This document shows positions 7,800 to 17,438 of a stretch of DNA of 64,000 nt, piece after piece. Where the stretch lies: the NCBI GenBank assembly GCA_963742105.1, contig CAVUKN010000001.1, positions 62,001 through 126,000 of the forward strand, written 5' to 3'. The notes under the pieces were generated by a model, which saw only the letters and a program-made list of their open reading frames with translations, ran no database searches and was not told the DNA's origin. Made by a program: the position numbers and the translations under genes. Origin of the DNA: Gp6-AA40 sp963742105. Its GTDB lineage: Bacteria; Acidobacteriota; Vicinamibacteria; Vicinamibacterales; UBA2999. Positions within the stretch are counted from its first letter, which is position 1. Each line of letters opens with the position of its first letter.

Positions 7800-9167
7800 C
7801 TAGCGTGGTGCGGCGGCGACGAACGCCGCCGCCTTTGCTGCCGTGTCGCGACCGTCAGCGATGCAATCGGGAATGCCGATCGCGCGAAAGCCGCTGCCGG
7901 TAATGAACACACCCGGCAGGCTGGCGACGTGCTGCTCGATGGTGGCGACGCGGTGCTGGTGTCCGACCTCGTACTGCGGGCTCTGGCGGGTCCACCGGAA
8001 CAAGCGTGCGAACACCGGTTCCCCGCTGATCCCCATCAGCGCCGTCAGTTCCCGGCGCGCGATGTCGATCAGTTCAGCGTCGCCGGCGTCGAGCCGGTGA
8101 GGGTCGCGTCCGCCGCCGAGGAACGCGCGCAGCAGCACATGCCCGGCCGGCGCGCGGCCGGGCCACTTCGACGTCACCCATGTTCCGGCCAGCAACGCGG
8201 TGCGTTCGACGCGCGGGACGACGAACCCCGAGCCGTGCATCGGGTGCGATACCTGATCGGCGGAGTAGCCGAAAGCGACGGTAGCGGTCGACGCGTAGGG
8301 GATGGCCTCACACAAGGCCGCAAGGGTCGTATCCAGCGATCGCAGCAGGCCGCCGGTAACGTAGGCTGGCGTCGCCAGGATCACCGCGCGTGCCTCGACG
8401 CGGTGATCAGCGGTTTCGACGCGCCACATGCCATTGCGCCGGAGTTCCAGGGCGCGTGCATTGAGGAGGACCGTGCCGGGAGCGAGCGATGCCGCAAGCG
8501 TCTCGACGAGCTCTCCGGTTCCTCCGGGAAGCGACACGAACGCGCCCTGCGGCGACGGCTTCACGTTCAGCGCCCGGAACGCCTTCAGCACACTGCCGGA
8601 CTGACGCTCGGCTTCGACCAGACGAGGGAACAGCGAGCGGACCGACAAGCGCTCCGCGTCACCGGCATGGATGCCGGCGAGCAGCGGGTCGGCCAGGTAG
8701 TCGACTGCCTCCTGCCCGAATCGGCGTCGGACGAACGACGCGATCGACTCGTCCTCGCCGCCGCCTTGCGGAAGCAGGAGTTCGGCGCCCATCCGCAGTT
8801 TCCCGCCCAGGCTGAAGAGCGGTGAACGGGCCAGCGCCATGAACTTCAACGGAAAGCCAAGAAACGAGCCTTCCGTAATCGGATGCAGCGTGCCGTCGCG
8901 CATCACGTATGCGGTGCGCGGCGTGAGGGTCGACACCAGTCGCTCGCCGAGTCCCAGTTCACGGCACAACGCGACGGCGGCCGGCTTCTGCACCAGCAGC
9001 GAGTCTGGCCCTCCGTCCACCACCCAGCCGTCGAAGCGCTCCGTGCAGATCACGCCGCCAGGGCGTGATCCGGCTTCGACGACGCGCGTGCTGACGCCGC
9101 GACGCTGCAGCTCGAACGCGGCGGACAGGCCGGAGATGCCGCCGCCGATGATGGCGACGTCGACCAT
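7800..9167 (-). CDS. hemG: Protoporphyrinogen oxidase (HemY/HemG type)
   Basis: This flavoenzyme oxidises protoporphyrinogen IX to protoporphyrin IX, the penultimate step of heme synthesis. The FAD-binding signature IGGGISGLSAAFEL opens the protein, followed by the family-typical GGVICTERFDGWVVDGGPDS. A C-terminal GSGFRAIGIPDCI matches the second FAD-contacting region. At 455 residues it is full length and has no frame break. It starts one base after the hemE stop, so it is co-transcribed with hemE and the upstream receiver gene. Confidence 0.92.
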   Translation of the reverse strand: MVDVAIIGGGISGLSAAFELQRRGVSTRVVEAGSRPGGVICTERFDGWVVDGGPDSLLVQKPAAVALCRELGLGERLVSTLTPRTAYVMRDGTLHPITEGSFLGFPLKFMALARSPLFSLGGKLRMGAELLLPQGGGEDESIASFVRRRFGQEAVDYLADPLLAGIHAGDAERLSVRSLFPRLVEAERQSGSVLKAFRALNVKPSPQGAFVSLPGGTGELVETLAASLAPGTVLLNARALELRRNGMWRVETADHRVEARAVILATPAYVTGGLLRSLDTTLAALCEAIPYASTATVAFGYSADQVSHPMHGSGFVVPRVERTALLAGTWVTSKWPGRAPAGHVLLRAFLGGGRDPHRLDAGDAELIDIARRELTALMGISGEPVFARLFRWTRQSPQYEVGHQHRVATIEQHVASLPGVFITGSGFRAIGIPDCIADGRDTAAKAAAFVAAAPR

Positions 9168-9168
9168 G

Positions 9169-10204
9169 TCAGCGGAAACGGCGCGAGGCGGAGTGAACGT
9201 ACTGCGCCAGCATCTGCACGTGTTCGAGCGGTGTCGACGGGAGAATGCCGTGGCCGAGGTTGAAGACGTGTCCCGGGCGGCCGCCGACTCGGCGCAGGAT
9301 CTCGTCGGTCTGATGGAACATGCGTCCGGTGGGGCCCAGCAGCAGCGTCGGATCGAGATTGCCCTGAACTCCCTGATCGCCGCCGATTCGCTCCCAGGCG
9401 TCGTCGATCGCGATGCGCCAGTCGGCGCCGATCACGTCGCCACCAGCGTCCCGCAGGTCGTCCAGGATGGTCGCGGTGCCGGTGCCGAAATGAATCGTCG
9501 GCACACGCTGTCCGATGCTGGTCGAAGATCCGCTTCGTGTGGGGCAGGGCGAACTCGCTGTAGTCGGCCTTGTTCAGCGTGCCGACCCATGAGTCGAACA
9601 CCTGGACCGCGTCGATGCCCGCCTCGATCTGCGCGACGAGATAGTCGGCAACAACGTGCGCCAGTTTTTCGCACAGGCGATGCCACGCATCGGGATGGCC
9701 GTACATCAGCGCCTTGGTCTTGGCGAAGTTGTTCGAATGCCCGCCCTCGATCGCGTACGACGCCAGCGTGAACGGCGCACCGGCAAACCCGATCAACGGA
9801 ACCCGGCCATCGAGCTCGCGCTGAACCTGGACGACAGCAGCGAGCACGTGCGCGAGCGCCTCTCGCGGCTCGAACAGCTTGAGCCGATCGATATCTGCGC
9901 CGTTGGCGATCGGTCGCTCAATCTGCGGTCCTTCGCCTTTGACGAAATCGAACGGCAGTCCCATCGGCTCGAGGGGAAGCAGCAGGTCGGAGAACAGGAT
10001 GGCCGCGTCGACGTCGATCGCGTTGACCGGCTGCAGCGTCACGTCGGTGGCGAGGTCCGGCTGGCGGCAGATGTCGAGCAGGGAGTATCGCTCGCGGATG
10101 GCGCGGTAGTCGGCCATGTAGCGGCCGGCCTGACGCATGAACCAGACGGGGGTGACATCGACCGGCTCGCGCCGGCATGCCTTCAGGAACCGATCGTTTT
10201 TCAA
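9169..10204 (-). CDS. hemE: Uroporphyrinogen decarboxylase, frameshifted
   Basis: HemE removes four carboxyl groups from uroporphyrinogen III to give coproporphyrinogen III. The N terminus carries the diagnostic PVWFMRQAGRYMADYR and later GFAGAPFTLASYAIEGG. The C-terminal half (PTIHFGTGTATILDD and NLGHGI) is in another frame. The break is at about 9516, where one extra G turns the expected FDQIGQRVPTIHF into noise. The start is TTG at 10204, four bases from the receiver-domain stop. No strong Shine-Dalgarno is visible. The length of about 345 residues is normal. Confidence 0.92.
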
Positions 10205-10208
10205 CAGT

Positions 10209-10606
10209 TTAGTCTCGGGGAATGATCAGACCGCGGGCGAGAGTCACCAGTTCGTCGAGCCACAGCGGCGCGTAGTGCAGTTCCGCCCCCAACGCCTGAA
10301 GTTCGTGCTTCTGCGGGTCGTCCAGATGGTAGTCGCTGGTCACGATGGCGACGGGAATAGACGCGAGTCCCGGCACCGCTCTCGACAGTACGCAAGGAGC
10401 GACAGGCTGGCGGCCAGCGGCATGCGCAGGTCAAGGATGATCGCGTTCGGGCAATGGACCTGGGCGAGAGCCAATCCTTCGTCGGCGGACCGCGCGGCCC
10501 ACACCTCGTGTCCTTCGAGCCGGAGGGTCCTCGACACCGTGTCCGCGACGCTCGCGTTGTCGTGCACGATCAGCACGCGGGCGACGGCCGTCGACGGGGA
10601 GGACAC
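10209..10606 (-). CDS. Single-domain response-regulator receiver protein, frameshifted
   Basis: This is a stand-alone CheY-like receiver of about 132 residues with no output domain. VLIVHDNASVADTVSRTL forms the first strand and helix, with His in place of one of the usual acidic pair. The phosphoacceptor Asp lies in AIILDLRMP. After one break near 10390 the rest reads GLASIPVAIVTSDYH and ends LIIPRD, with the conserved T/S of strand 4 in VTSD. The start is GTG at 10606. It is the first gene of a run with hemE and hemG, but no sensor kinase is nearby. Confidence 0.8.
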
Positions 10607-10766
10607 GGCCCATTGTGGTCAGCGGCCGCCGGGCGGTCAAGTCGCCGAAAAGGTCAGAGGCCCTAACCAGACCGTCTATCGCGGCGCTGAACGATGCTTC
10701 ATGCTATATTCAGCCGGTTTCCGCCGGTCTTTTTCCCGGCCAACGGTCGTCGTATGTACTTCCGTC

Positions 10767-10771
10767 GGAGG
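10767..10771 (+). promoter_or_regulatory. Ribosome binding site choosing a TTG start
   Basis: GGAGG lies five bases before the TTG at 10777. It decides the start of the unknown gene that follows, which has no ATG nearby in frame. Confidence 0.6.
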
Positions 10772-10776
10772 TTGTA

Positions 10777-11468
10777 TTGAGCCCAATCCTCGTGCGGCCC
10801 GTCCGCGAGCAGCTCGAGCACGATCGGGTGATTCGCCTGCTGCAGGCGAAGTACAAGAGAAAGTTCGAGGTCGCGATCAATCCCGGCAACGAGCAGACGA
10901 TGCCGGTCGGGAACGATGGCGCCCCGTGGTTTCCCGACCTCGTGCTCCAGTCGCAGGAGCGCGGTCGCAAACTGCTGGGTATCGTCGAGGTCGAGACCGA
11001 CCGAATCGGTGAACCATCTGGAAGCGATGTCGCAGTGGGTCACCTTCTCGAAGTTCAAGGCTGCATTCCACTTGTACGTGCCGACGGCTGCATCGACAAC
11101 GCCCGACGGCTGTGCACGGACTTGAACATCGACGTCGCCGAACTCTGGGCGTATCAGTCGGTCGGGGAGCAGATCCGCTTCACACTCGTGCAGCGCTCGG
11201 CTGCAGCAGAGAAGGCGCGCGCCGCTGAAACCGTCGAGCGGCCGAAGGCGGTCGCCAAGCCTGCCGCCGCCCCGCGCCCGGCCGGTCGCAATGGCGCGGT
11301 TGCGGCGGTCCGGCCTGCCGCCCGCTCAACGCGTCGCGCCGCACCGGCCCAGCCGGTTCGCCCGAAAGACGACGGCCAAGGCGGCCAAGCCGGCGGCCCG
11401 GCGAAGCGCTCGCCGCCAAGGCGGCCCGTAAGACGACGACCAGTTCGCGCTCGCAAAAGCGCCGGTAG
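10777..11468 (+). CDS. Conserved-looking unknown protein, possible PD-(D/E)XK-like core and basic tail, frameshifted
   Basis: The N-terminal 120 residues contain FPDLVL followed by GIVEVET, then in a shifted frame ESVNHLEAMSQW and AFHLYVPTAA, then ARRLCTDLNIDVAELWAYQ. The PD...E-x-E spacing recalls PD-(D/E)XK nucleases, but the usual catalytic lysine is replaced by Thr, so this is only a possibility. The C terminus is a Lys/Ala/Arg-rich tail (KAAKPAA, AAKAARKTTT) like those of histone-like proteins; it ends QKRR at 11468. Breaks lie near 11000, 11090, 11375 and 11400. It is followed after five bases by the next gene. Function unknown. Confidence 0.6.
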
Positions 11469-11473
11469 CCGTC

Positions 11474-12209
11474 GTGCCGTTCCTGCGGGTCATTCGCGAC
11501 AAGCGCGGGTACGAGACGACGTACCTGATGCACTGGTATCGCGACGGCAACCGCCAGCATTCCCGAATCCTGTACGTCTTCCGGTCTCCAGGAGGCGTCC
11601 GCATTGGCCGCGATCCACTCGAACCCGAGGTGCTCCGGCAAATCGAGGCGCAGCATCCGGACATCACGTTCGACTGGAAGGTCGTGCGCGAGAACCAGCA
11701 GATCGTCGACGTCGCGCCGGAACCGCGGCGCCGGCGGCCGCGGGCCGACGAAGCCGAGGCTGCACCGGTTGTCACGCCTCGCGTCCGGTGGAAGCGCCGC
11801 CGCCGGCGCCCGATCCGACCCGCCATCCCGTCGAAGATCGAGGGTGACACACCCGACGCGCAGATCGCATTCCTGTCGGAGGTTTATCCGCAGGTGTGCG
11901 ACCGGATTCAGCAGCGCAATCTCGAGCCAGTCGCGCCACGAGGCGCTGCTGTCGCTGGCCGAACGGTTGAACCCCGCCTCGTGGACGGACGCTGACCAGA
12001 TCACGACCGGGTTGGAGCAGGCCGCGGAAGCCCTCGAGCGGTTCGCCCACGTGTTCGCAAAGCGCCGACGCCGCGCCCGGCGCAAAGCGAAACCGTCCGC
12101 GACACCGGACACGGCCGAGGCGCCATCACTGGACGGGGAGTCCACGCTGGAGGCGAGCCTGGACTCCGACGATCCAGATCCGGACGCCGAAGAAAGCACG
12201 CCGCACTGA
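11474..12209 (+). CDS. Unknown protein with basic, Arg-rich middle, frameshifted
   Basis: The protein starts at GTG 11474 with PFLRVIRDKRGYETTYLMHWY and continues through a compact domain to about residue 85 (DITFDWKVV). It then has an Arg-rich linker, a helical segment around EALLSLAERLN and AAEALERFAHVF, and an acidic Ser/Asp-rich C-terminal tail. The frame changes near 11925. The strongly basic and acidic low-complexity parts suggest nucleic-acid or membrane-surface contact, but no known domain is recognised. The stop shares its bases with the next start (TGATG), so the VTT protein is translationally coupled. Confidence 0.6.
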
Positions 12210-12841
12210 TGCACTGGCTCGAGGCCGTGATCGTGCGCGTCGCGCACATGGGCGCCTGGGGCATTCTGCTGTTCATCGTTACCTACATCGGCGCGGCAGT
12301 GACACTCGCGCCGGCGTTTCTCCTGACGTTTGCGGCCGGCGCGATCTTCGGCCTGTGGCGCGGCACGCTGATCGTCTACTTCGCGGCACTGCTCGGGTCC
12401 GTGGCGGTCTACGGGCTTGCCGCACCGCTGGCACACGGACGCATCATGCGGCGCCTCGATCGGGACGCCCGCGTCGCCGCCATCCGCCGTGCGGTCGTCG
12501 GCGATGCGCTCTGGGTGATGTTCCTGCTGCGGTTGTCGCCGCTCGTGCCGTACAACCTGCTGAACTATGCGCTGGCGCTGAGCGGCGTACGGTTCAAGGA
12601 CTTCGTTCTGGCGTCGGTCGGGATGCTGCCGGCCATCGTCATGTACGCGTACTACGGCAAGATCGTCGGCGATGTCGCCAAGCTCGCGGCGGGGGTGTCG
12701 CCGCCACGCGGCATCGAGTACTGGACGCTGGTCGGTATCGGACTCGTCGCCACCATCTGGGCGACGCACGTGATCACGCGCGCCGCGCGACAGCGCCATG
12801 GATCAGCAGCGGATCGCCGGGACGAACCCATTGACGATTGA
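12209..12841 (+). CDS. VTT-domain membrane protein (TVP38/TMEM64, DedA-like)
   Basis: This is a 210-residue integral membrane protein of the VTT (SNARE-associated Golgi/DedA-like) group, whose members move lipids across membranes or support membrane homeostasis. Visible features are a hydrophobic helix pair near residues 15-60 (TLAPAFLLTFAAGAIFG) and the family-typical FLLRLSPLVPYNLLNYALAL. A further helix pair runs near 135-155, and the last helix lies near 180-200. The C terminus is charged and cytoplasmic-looking. It is complete, coupled to the unknown gene before it, and converges on pgl across an attggtcaat repeat. Confidence 0.88.
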   Translation: MHWLEAVIVRVAHMGAWGILLFIVTYIGAAVTLAPAFLLTFAAGAIFGLWRGTLIVYFAALLGSVAVYGLAAPLAHGRIMRRLDRDARVAAIRRAVVGDALWVMFLLRLSPLVPYNLLNYALALSGVRFKDFVLASVGMLPAIVMYAYYGKIVGDVAKLAAGVSPPRGIEYWTLVGIGLVATIWATHVITRAARQRHGSAADRRDEPIDD

Positions 12842-12910
12842 CCAATTTGAACATTGACCAATTGGGTTGGTGCATGGAGCATCGATCTCGCGATGCTCGA
12901 ATTGGTCACC
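12831..12910. repeat. Inverted repeat at the VTT gene / pgl convergent junction
   Basis: It contains gattgaccaatttgaacatt, accaattg and the complement aattggt, plus a stem gagcatcg/cgatgctc. It shares words with 3955-4020 and 4641-4735. Confidence 0.7.
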
Positions 12911-12924
12911 GACAAGTTTCCCTG

Positions 12925-13696
12925 TCAGTACGACGCGAGTCCGTTGGCAGCAGCGGTGTCGATGATCCACTCGACGCGATCATCGGCGTCGCGAAGCAGT
13001 TGGCCTGGGTAACGCGTCATGTCTGCCGGCGCGTCGATGGCGGCAGCGACGGCTGCGGCCTTGGTGCGCTCCGGTCACGAGCATCACGATCGCGGCCGAC
13101 CGGAGGAGCGCCGGCGGTGTGAGCGTGATGCGCCAGGCGTCGAGGTGAGGCGCGAACACAGCGGCGACCTTCGCCATCAGCGGGGCAGGAGAGTCACTGG
13201 CGTAGCCCTGTTCGCTCTCACGCCGGGCGACCCAAGCGGACAGCAGCTCGCTCTCCGGAAAGATCGACGCGATGTGACAGTCGTCACCAAGCCCGAGCAG
13301 CATGACGTCGAAGACCTCCGGTACCTCGTGTTCATACTGCGCGGCCGCGTCCCGCGCGTCCGGCAACTCCGCGCGGATGCGATGGACGTTGGCGGCAGGG
13401 ATCGGAATTCGTCCCACCAGTGTGCGCTCGGCCATGCCGAAATTGCTGTCGGGATGATCAGGCGGCACGTGACGCTCGTCGCCCCAGTACAGCTGCACTC
13501 GCGCCCAGTCGATGCGATCGCGATGCGGGCGTGCGGGATCGGCCAGCGCGGCATACGTGAGTTCCGGCGTGTGCCCGCCGGTCAACGCGACATGGGCGAC
13601 GCCTCGTTGTGCGATCGACTGCTCGACAAGTTCCGCGATCCGCGCGGCACTCGCGTCGGCGAAGCTCGTGATGTCGACAACCGTTACTCGTGCCAT
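12925..13696 (-). CDS. pgl: 6-phosphogluconolactonase, frameshifted near the C terminus
   Basis: This enzyme hydrolyses 6-phosphogluconolactone in the oxidative pentose-phosphate pathway. Family features are VALTGGHTPELTY near residue 40, WARVQLYWGDERHVPPDHPD, and MLLGLGDDCHIASIFP, which carries the active-site region. In the normally conserved GxDGH motif this copy has GDDCH. One extra G at about 13066 shifts the frame; removing it gives VTGATKAAAVAAAI and the terminal sequence ANGLASY. The ATG at 13696 overlaps the zwf stop by 13 bases. It is the last gene of a gnd-zwf-pgl run. Confidence 0.88.
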
Positions 13697-15162
13697 CGGC
13701 GCCCGTCGTACTCAATCAGAAGGTCGGCCTCGTTCGGTCCCCACGATCCTGGCGGGTAGGTAAGCGGCGGATTGCGATCCTGCTCCCACGCGGTCAGCAG
13801 CGGATCGACCACCTGCCAGCCGGCCTCGACGATGTCCATGCGGTGGAACAGCGTGTGATCGCCGGCCATCGCGTCGAACAGCAGCGTTTCGTAGCCGGTG
13901 ACCGGCTCGGCGTGGAAGTACTCCTCGTAGTTGAAGTCCATCCGCACGGTGCCGAGCCTCGAGAACGGGCCCGGGAACCTTCGCGTTGAACGACAGCGAG
14001 ATGCCTTCGTTCGGCTGAATCCGCAGCAACAGGACGTTCGGATCGAGCTTGTCGATCGGCATGTTGCGGAAGAGCGTCATCGGCGCCCGCTTGAACTGTA
14101 CGGCCACTGTGGTGACGCGCGTCGCCAGCCGCTTGCCGGTCCGCAGGTAGAAGGGCACGCCGCGCCCAGCGCCAGTTGTCCAGGAACAGCCGCATCGCGA
14201 CGAACGTTTCGGTGGTCGACTGCGGATCCGACTTTCGGTTCCTGCCGGTAACCGGTGTACTGGCCGCGGATGACGTTTCGCTTGATGTCGCTGGCGGAGA
14301 ACGGCTGGATCGCGTGGAGGACCTTGACCTTCTCGTTCTGCACTTCCGAGGCCTGGAACGAAATCGGCGGTTCCATCGCCGACGAGCGCGAGCAGCTGGA
14401 ACATGTGGTTCTGCACGATGTCGCGCAGGGCGCCGGCCTTGTCGTAGTAGCCGCCGCGCGACCCGATGCCGACGTCTTCGGCAACCGTCATCTGCACGTG
14501 GTCCACGTAGCGACGGTTCCAGATTGGCTCGAAGATGCCGTTCGCGAACCGGAACGCGAGGATGTTCTGAACGGTTTCCTTGCCCGAGGTAGTGATCGAT
14601 GCGGATAGATCTGCGACTCGTCGAGGGCGCTGCGACAGCTGCGCGTTCAGGGCGCGCGCGCTCGTCAGGTCATAGCCGAACGGCTTCTCGATGATGACGC
14701 GACGCCAGCCGCGCTCCTCCGGACGTCAGCCCGGCATGCGCGAGATGGCCGGCGACGGTGCCGAACAGGTCGGGGGGAATGGCGAAGTAGAACAGGTAGT
14801 TCGGCGGGATCCGGCGGTCGCATTCGATCTTGGCGAGCGCGTCCTTGATTCGCGCGTAGAGCCCTTCGTCCTGCAGTTCGCCGGCGACGTAATGCAGCCG
14901 TTCGGCGAGCCAGCGCCACTTGTCGTCCTCGAGCGGCTCACCCTCTTCCTTCTCGACCTGCTCGTGCATGTCCGTGCGGAACTGCTCGTCGCTTCCGGGG
15001 TTCCTCGCGCGACGCCGAGGACGGCAAACGACGCTCGGCAGGTGCCCGGACTCGACGAGGTTGTAGATCGCCGGCAGCAGCTTGCGGCGCGTCAGATCGC
15101 CGGATGCGCCGATGATGACGAGGACACAGTCGTTCGAGGTGCGTTCGAATGACGTTCGACAT
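13684..15162 (-). CDS. zwf: Glucose-6-phosphate 1-dehydrogenase, many frameshifts
   Basis: Zwf makes 6-phosphogluconolactone and NAD(P)H from glucose 6-phosphate. The fragments are in family order. LVIIGASGDLTRRKLLPAIY is the nucleotide-binding start. EGLYARIKDALAK and YFAIPPDLFGTVAGHLAHAGL follow. VPFYLRTGKRLATRVTTVAV and GISLSFNAKVPGP come later, and the C terminus reads YETLLFDAMAGDHTLFHR to DLLIEYDGRRWHE. At least six frame changes occur between 13980 and 15150. The ATG at 15162 sits inside the cgttcgaacg repeat and is out of frame with GASGDL, so the true start is uncertain. It is flanked by gnd and pgl. Confidence 0.88.
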
Positions 15163-15225
15163 CGTTCGAAACGTTCGACGCGTTCGGGGCGTTCGAAACG
15201 TTCGTGGCGGTCGGAGACGTTTCGG
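15125..15225. repeat. Word repeat cgttcgaacg between gnd and zwf, reaching into zwf
   Basis: Gttcgaatgacgttcgac, cgttcgaaacgttcgac and ggcgttcgaaacgttcg repeat over about 100 bases. All three frames stay open through it, giving runs such as ERFERPERVERFER or NVSNAPNASNVSN upstream of the zwf nucleotide-binding motif. Confidence 0.75.
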
Positions 15226-15230
15226 CGGCG

Positions 15231-16207
15231 TCATCGTTCCGAGTGGCCGCCGAACTGCGCGCGGAGCGCGGACAGGAGCTTTTCGCCGAAGGTGTGGTCG
15301 CGACGCGAGCGGAACCGCGCGAACAGCGCTGTCGGTCAGCACGTCGGCCGGCGACGTCCTCTTCGATCGCGGCCTCGACGGTCCAGCGCCCTTCGCCGGA
15401 GTCGGGGACGTGGCCTTCGAACTGCGCGAGCTGCGGATCCTCGACGAGCGCACGCGCCGCCAGATCGAGCAGCCACGAACTGACGACGCTGCCGCGACGC
15501 CAGAGTTCGGCGATCGCCGGAAGGTCCAAGTCGTAGCGCTGGTCCGCCGGCAGCGACTCGCTCGACGGCGTTCCGCAGGATGTCGAAGCCTTCGGCGTAC
15601 GACTGCATCAGGCCGTACTCGATCCCGTTGTGGATCATCTTGACGAAGTGACCGGCGCCCGCCGGACCGCAGTGCAGGAAGCCTTCGTGCGCAGTCGTGA
15701 CGGTGGTGTCGAGGCTGGGCGTCGGCGCGACTGTGCCCTGACCCGGTGCGAGCGTGCGAAAGATCGGCGCCAGCCGTGCGACGACGTCGGTGTCGCCGCC
15801 GATCATGAGGCAGTACCCGCGCTCGGCGCCCCAGACGCCGCCGCTCGTGCCGGCGTCGACGTAGTGCAACCCGCGCGTCTTGAGCGCCGCCGCCCGCCGC
15901 ACATCGTCCTTGAAGTGAGAGTTGCCGCCGTCGATGACGACGTCGCCCGGCGCCATGCGGTCGGCGAGTGCGTTGATTGTCTGTTCGGTCGGTGCTCCGG
16001 CCGGAACCATCACCCAGACGGCGCGCGGTGGCTTCGAGCCTGGCCACGAGGTCGTCGATCGACGCGCTGCCGGCAATGCCGTTGCCCTGCAGCGCGGCGA
16101 CCGCGTCCGCGCTGCGATCCCAGGTCACCAGCGTGTGACCAGCCGTCGGCGAGTCGTCGCGCCATGTTGCCGCCCATGCGGCCGAGTCCGATCAGTCCGA
16201 GTTGCAT
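15231..16207 (-). CDS. gnd: 6-phosphogluconate dehydrogenase (decarboxylating), short GndA-like form, frameshifted
   Basis: It oxidises and decarboxylates 6-phosphogluconate to ribulose 5-phosphate. The N terminus LGLIGLGRMGGNMARRL is the dinucleotide-binding site. After a break near 16060 come VVIDGGNSHFKDD, DAGTSGGVWGAERGYC and GHFVKMIHNGIEYGLMQ, which are active-site segments. Further breaks near 15545 and 15325 lead to DLPAIAELWRRGSVVSSWLL and the C terminus ALRAQFGGHSER. About 325 residues matches the short bacterial form. It leads the gnd-zwf-pgl run. The ATG is at 16207. Confidence 0.88.
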
Positions 16208-16214
16208 CGTTCGC

Positions 16215-16290
16215 CCATGCCGGGACCGCGTCGCGGATCCCGGCCTACAAACACCTGTAGGGCGGGATCCGCGCAGCGGACCCGCCGTTG
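16215..16290. repeat. REP-like GC-rich inverted repeat, first copy
   Basis: Tgtagggcgggatccgcg then cagcggacccgcc forms a near-perfect hairpin just after the pilT-like stop on the minus strand. It is related to the element at 33974-34031. Confidence 0.65.
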
Positions 16291-16294
16291 CCAA

Positions 16295-17438
16295 TCATGT
16301 CGTCGCGCGCGGCGCGTTCAGCAGCAACTCCAATTCGTCCGGATGCGCCGCACGGAGCAGCGCGTCGCGCGCTCGAGCGTCCCACTCTGCACCAGGCGGG
16401 CCAGCGACTCCTCGAACGTGAACGAGCCAAGTTGCCGCGTGATGGTGATCTCCTGATTCAGATGCTGCAGCGCGTTCTTGCGGATGTGCTGCCGCGCGCC
16501 GTAGCTCACCATCATCAGCTCGGCCACCGGCATCAGGCCGCCCGCGCGGACCGGGACCAGCGTCTGCGTCAGCACGGCGGCGAGCGCCATCGACAGTTCC
16601 TGGCGGACGGCGTTCTGGCGCTCGGTCGGAAACGCATCGGCCACTCGCGCGATCGCAGCAGCGACATCGGTCGTGTGGACGGTCGCGAAGACGAGATGGC
16701 CGGTCTCCGCCGCCTGCAGCGCGATCCGCATGGTCTCGGGATCGCGCATCTCGCCGACGACGATCACGTCGGGTGCCTGGCGTACGGCGGCGCGGAGCGC
16801 GGTCGGGAAGTCGGGGGCGTCGATCCCGATTTCGACCTGTTCGATCAGGCACGAGCCGTGGGGATGGTCGTACTCGATCGGATCTTCGATGGTGATGATG
16901 TGACGGCTCTCGCGCGCGTTGAGCTCGGCCACCAGCGCCGCCAGCGTCGTCGTCTTGCCGGAGCCGGTTGGGCCGCCGATCAGAACCAGCCCGCGCGGGA
17001 GGCGCGCCAGCTGTGAGATGTCGTGCGAGAAGTGCAGGTCGCGCACGCGCGGGATCGTCAGCGGCAGGGCGCGGATCGCTGCCGCGGCGCGTCCGCGCTC
17101 GCGGTGCAGGTTCATCCGGAACCGGCCGAGACCGGCGACGCGGAAGGCAAGGTCCACCGCTTCGCCGGCGGCGTACCGCTGGTGAAGATGACGCGCCGAC
17201 GATACGGCTGCACGGCGGCTTCGATTTCCTCGCCGCTCAGCGTGTCTCCCGACGCGGGCGTGAGCGTTCCGGTCGCACGAACCATCGGCGCCCGCCCGGC
17301 GACGAGGAGCAGGTCGCTGCCGTTCAGGTCGCGTACCAGGCGGAGCCAGTCGTCCAGCCGGCCGCTGCTGCCACGTGCGGCCAGCGGGACGGCGTGCAGT
17401 TCGGAGACGAGCTGGTCGAGCTCGTCACCGTGGTTCAC
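16295..17438 (-). CDS. pilT: PilT-like secretion/twitching ATPase, frameshifted
   Basis: This is an ATPase of the type II/IV secretion superfamily closest to PilT, which powers pilus retraction. The N-terminal domain reads LDDWLRLVRDLNGSDLLLVAG. The Walker A is GGPTGSGKTTTLAAL. The Asp box is IITIEDPIEYDH, the Walker B region is IVVGEMRDPETM, and the His box is LVFATVHTTD. Frame breaks near 17180 and 16370 split it; after the second the C terminus reads PDELELLLNAPRATT. No pilus structural genes lie nearby. The gene sits between rpiB and gnd, overlapping the end of rpiB. Confidence 0.88.

Noticed and set aside
7662..8825. Long plus-strand ORF of 387 codons opposite hemG
   Set aside because: It is the antisense shadow of a clear protoporphyrinogen oxidase with intact motifs.
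10777..11468. Firm call of a PD-(D/E)XK nuclease
   Set aside because: The catalytic lysine is not found and the region is split by frame breaks; kept as unknown with the resemblance noted.
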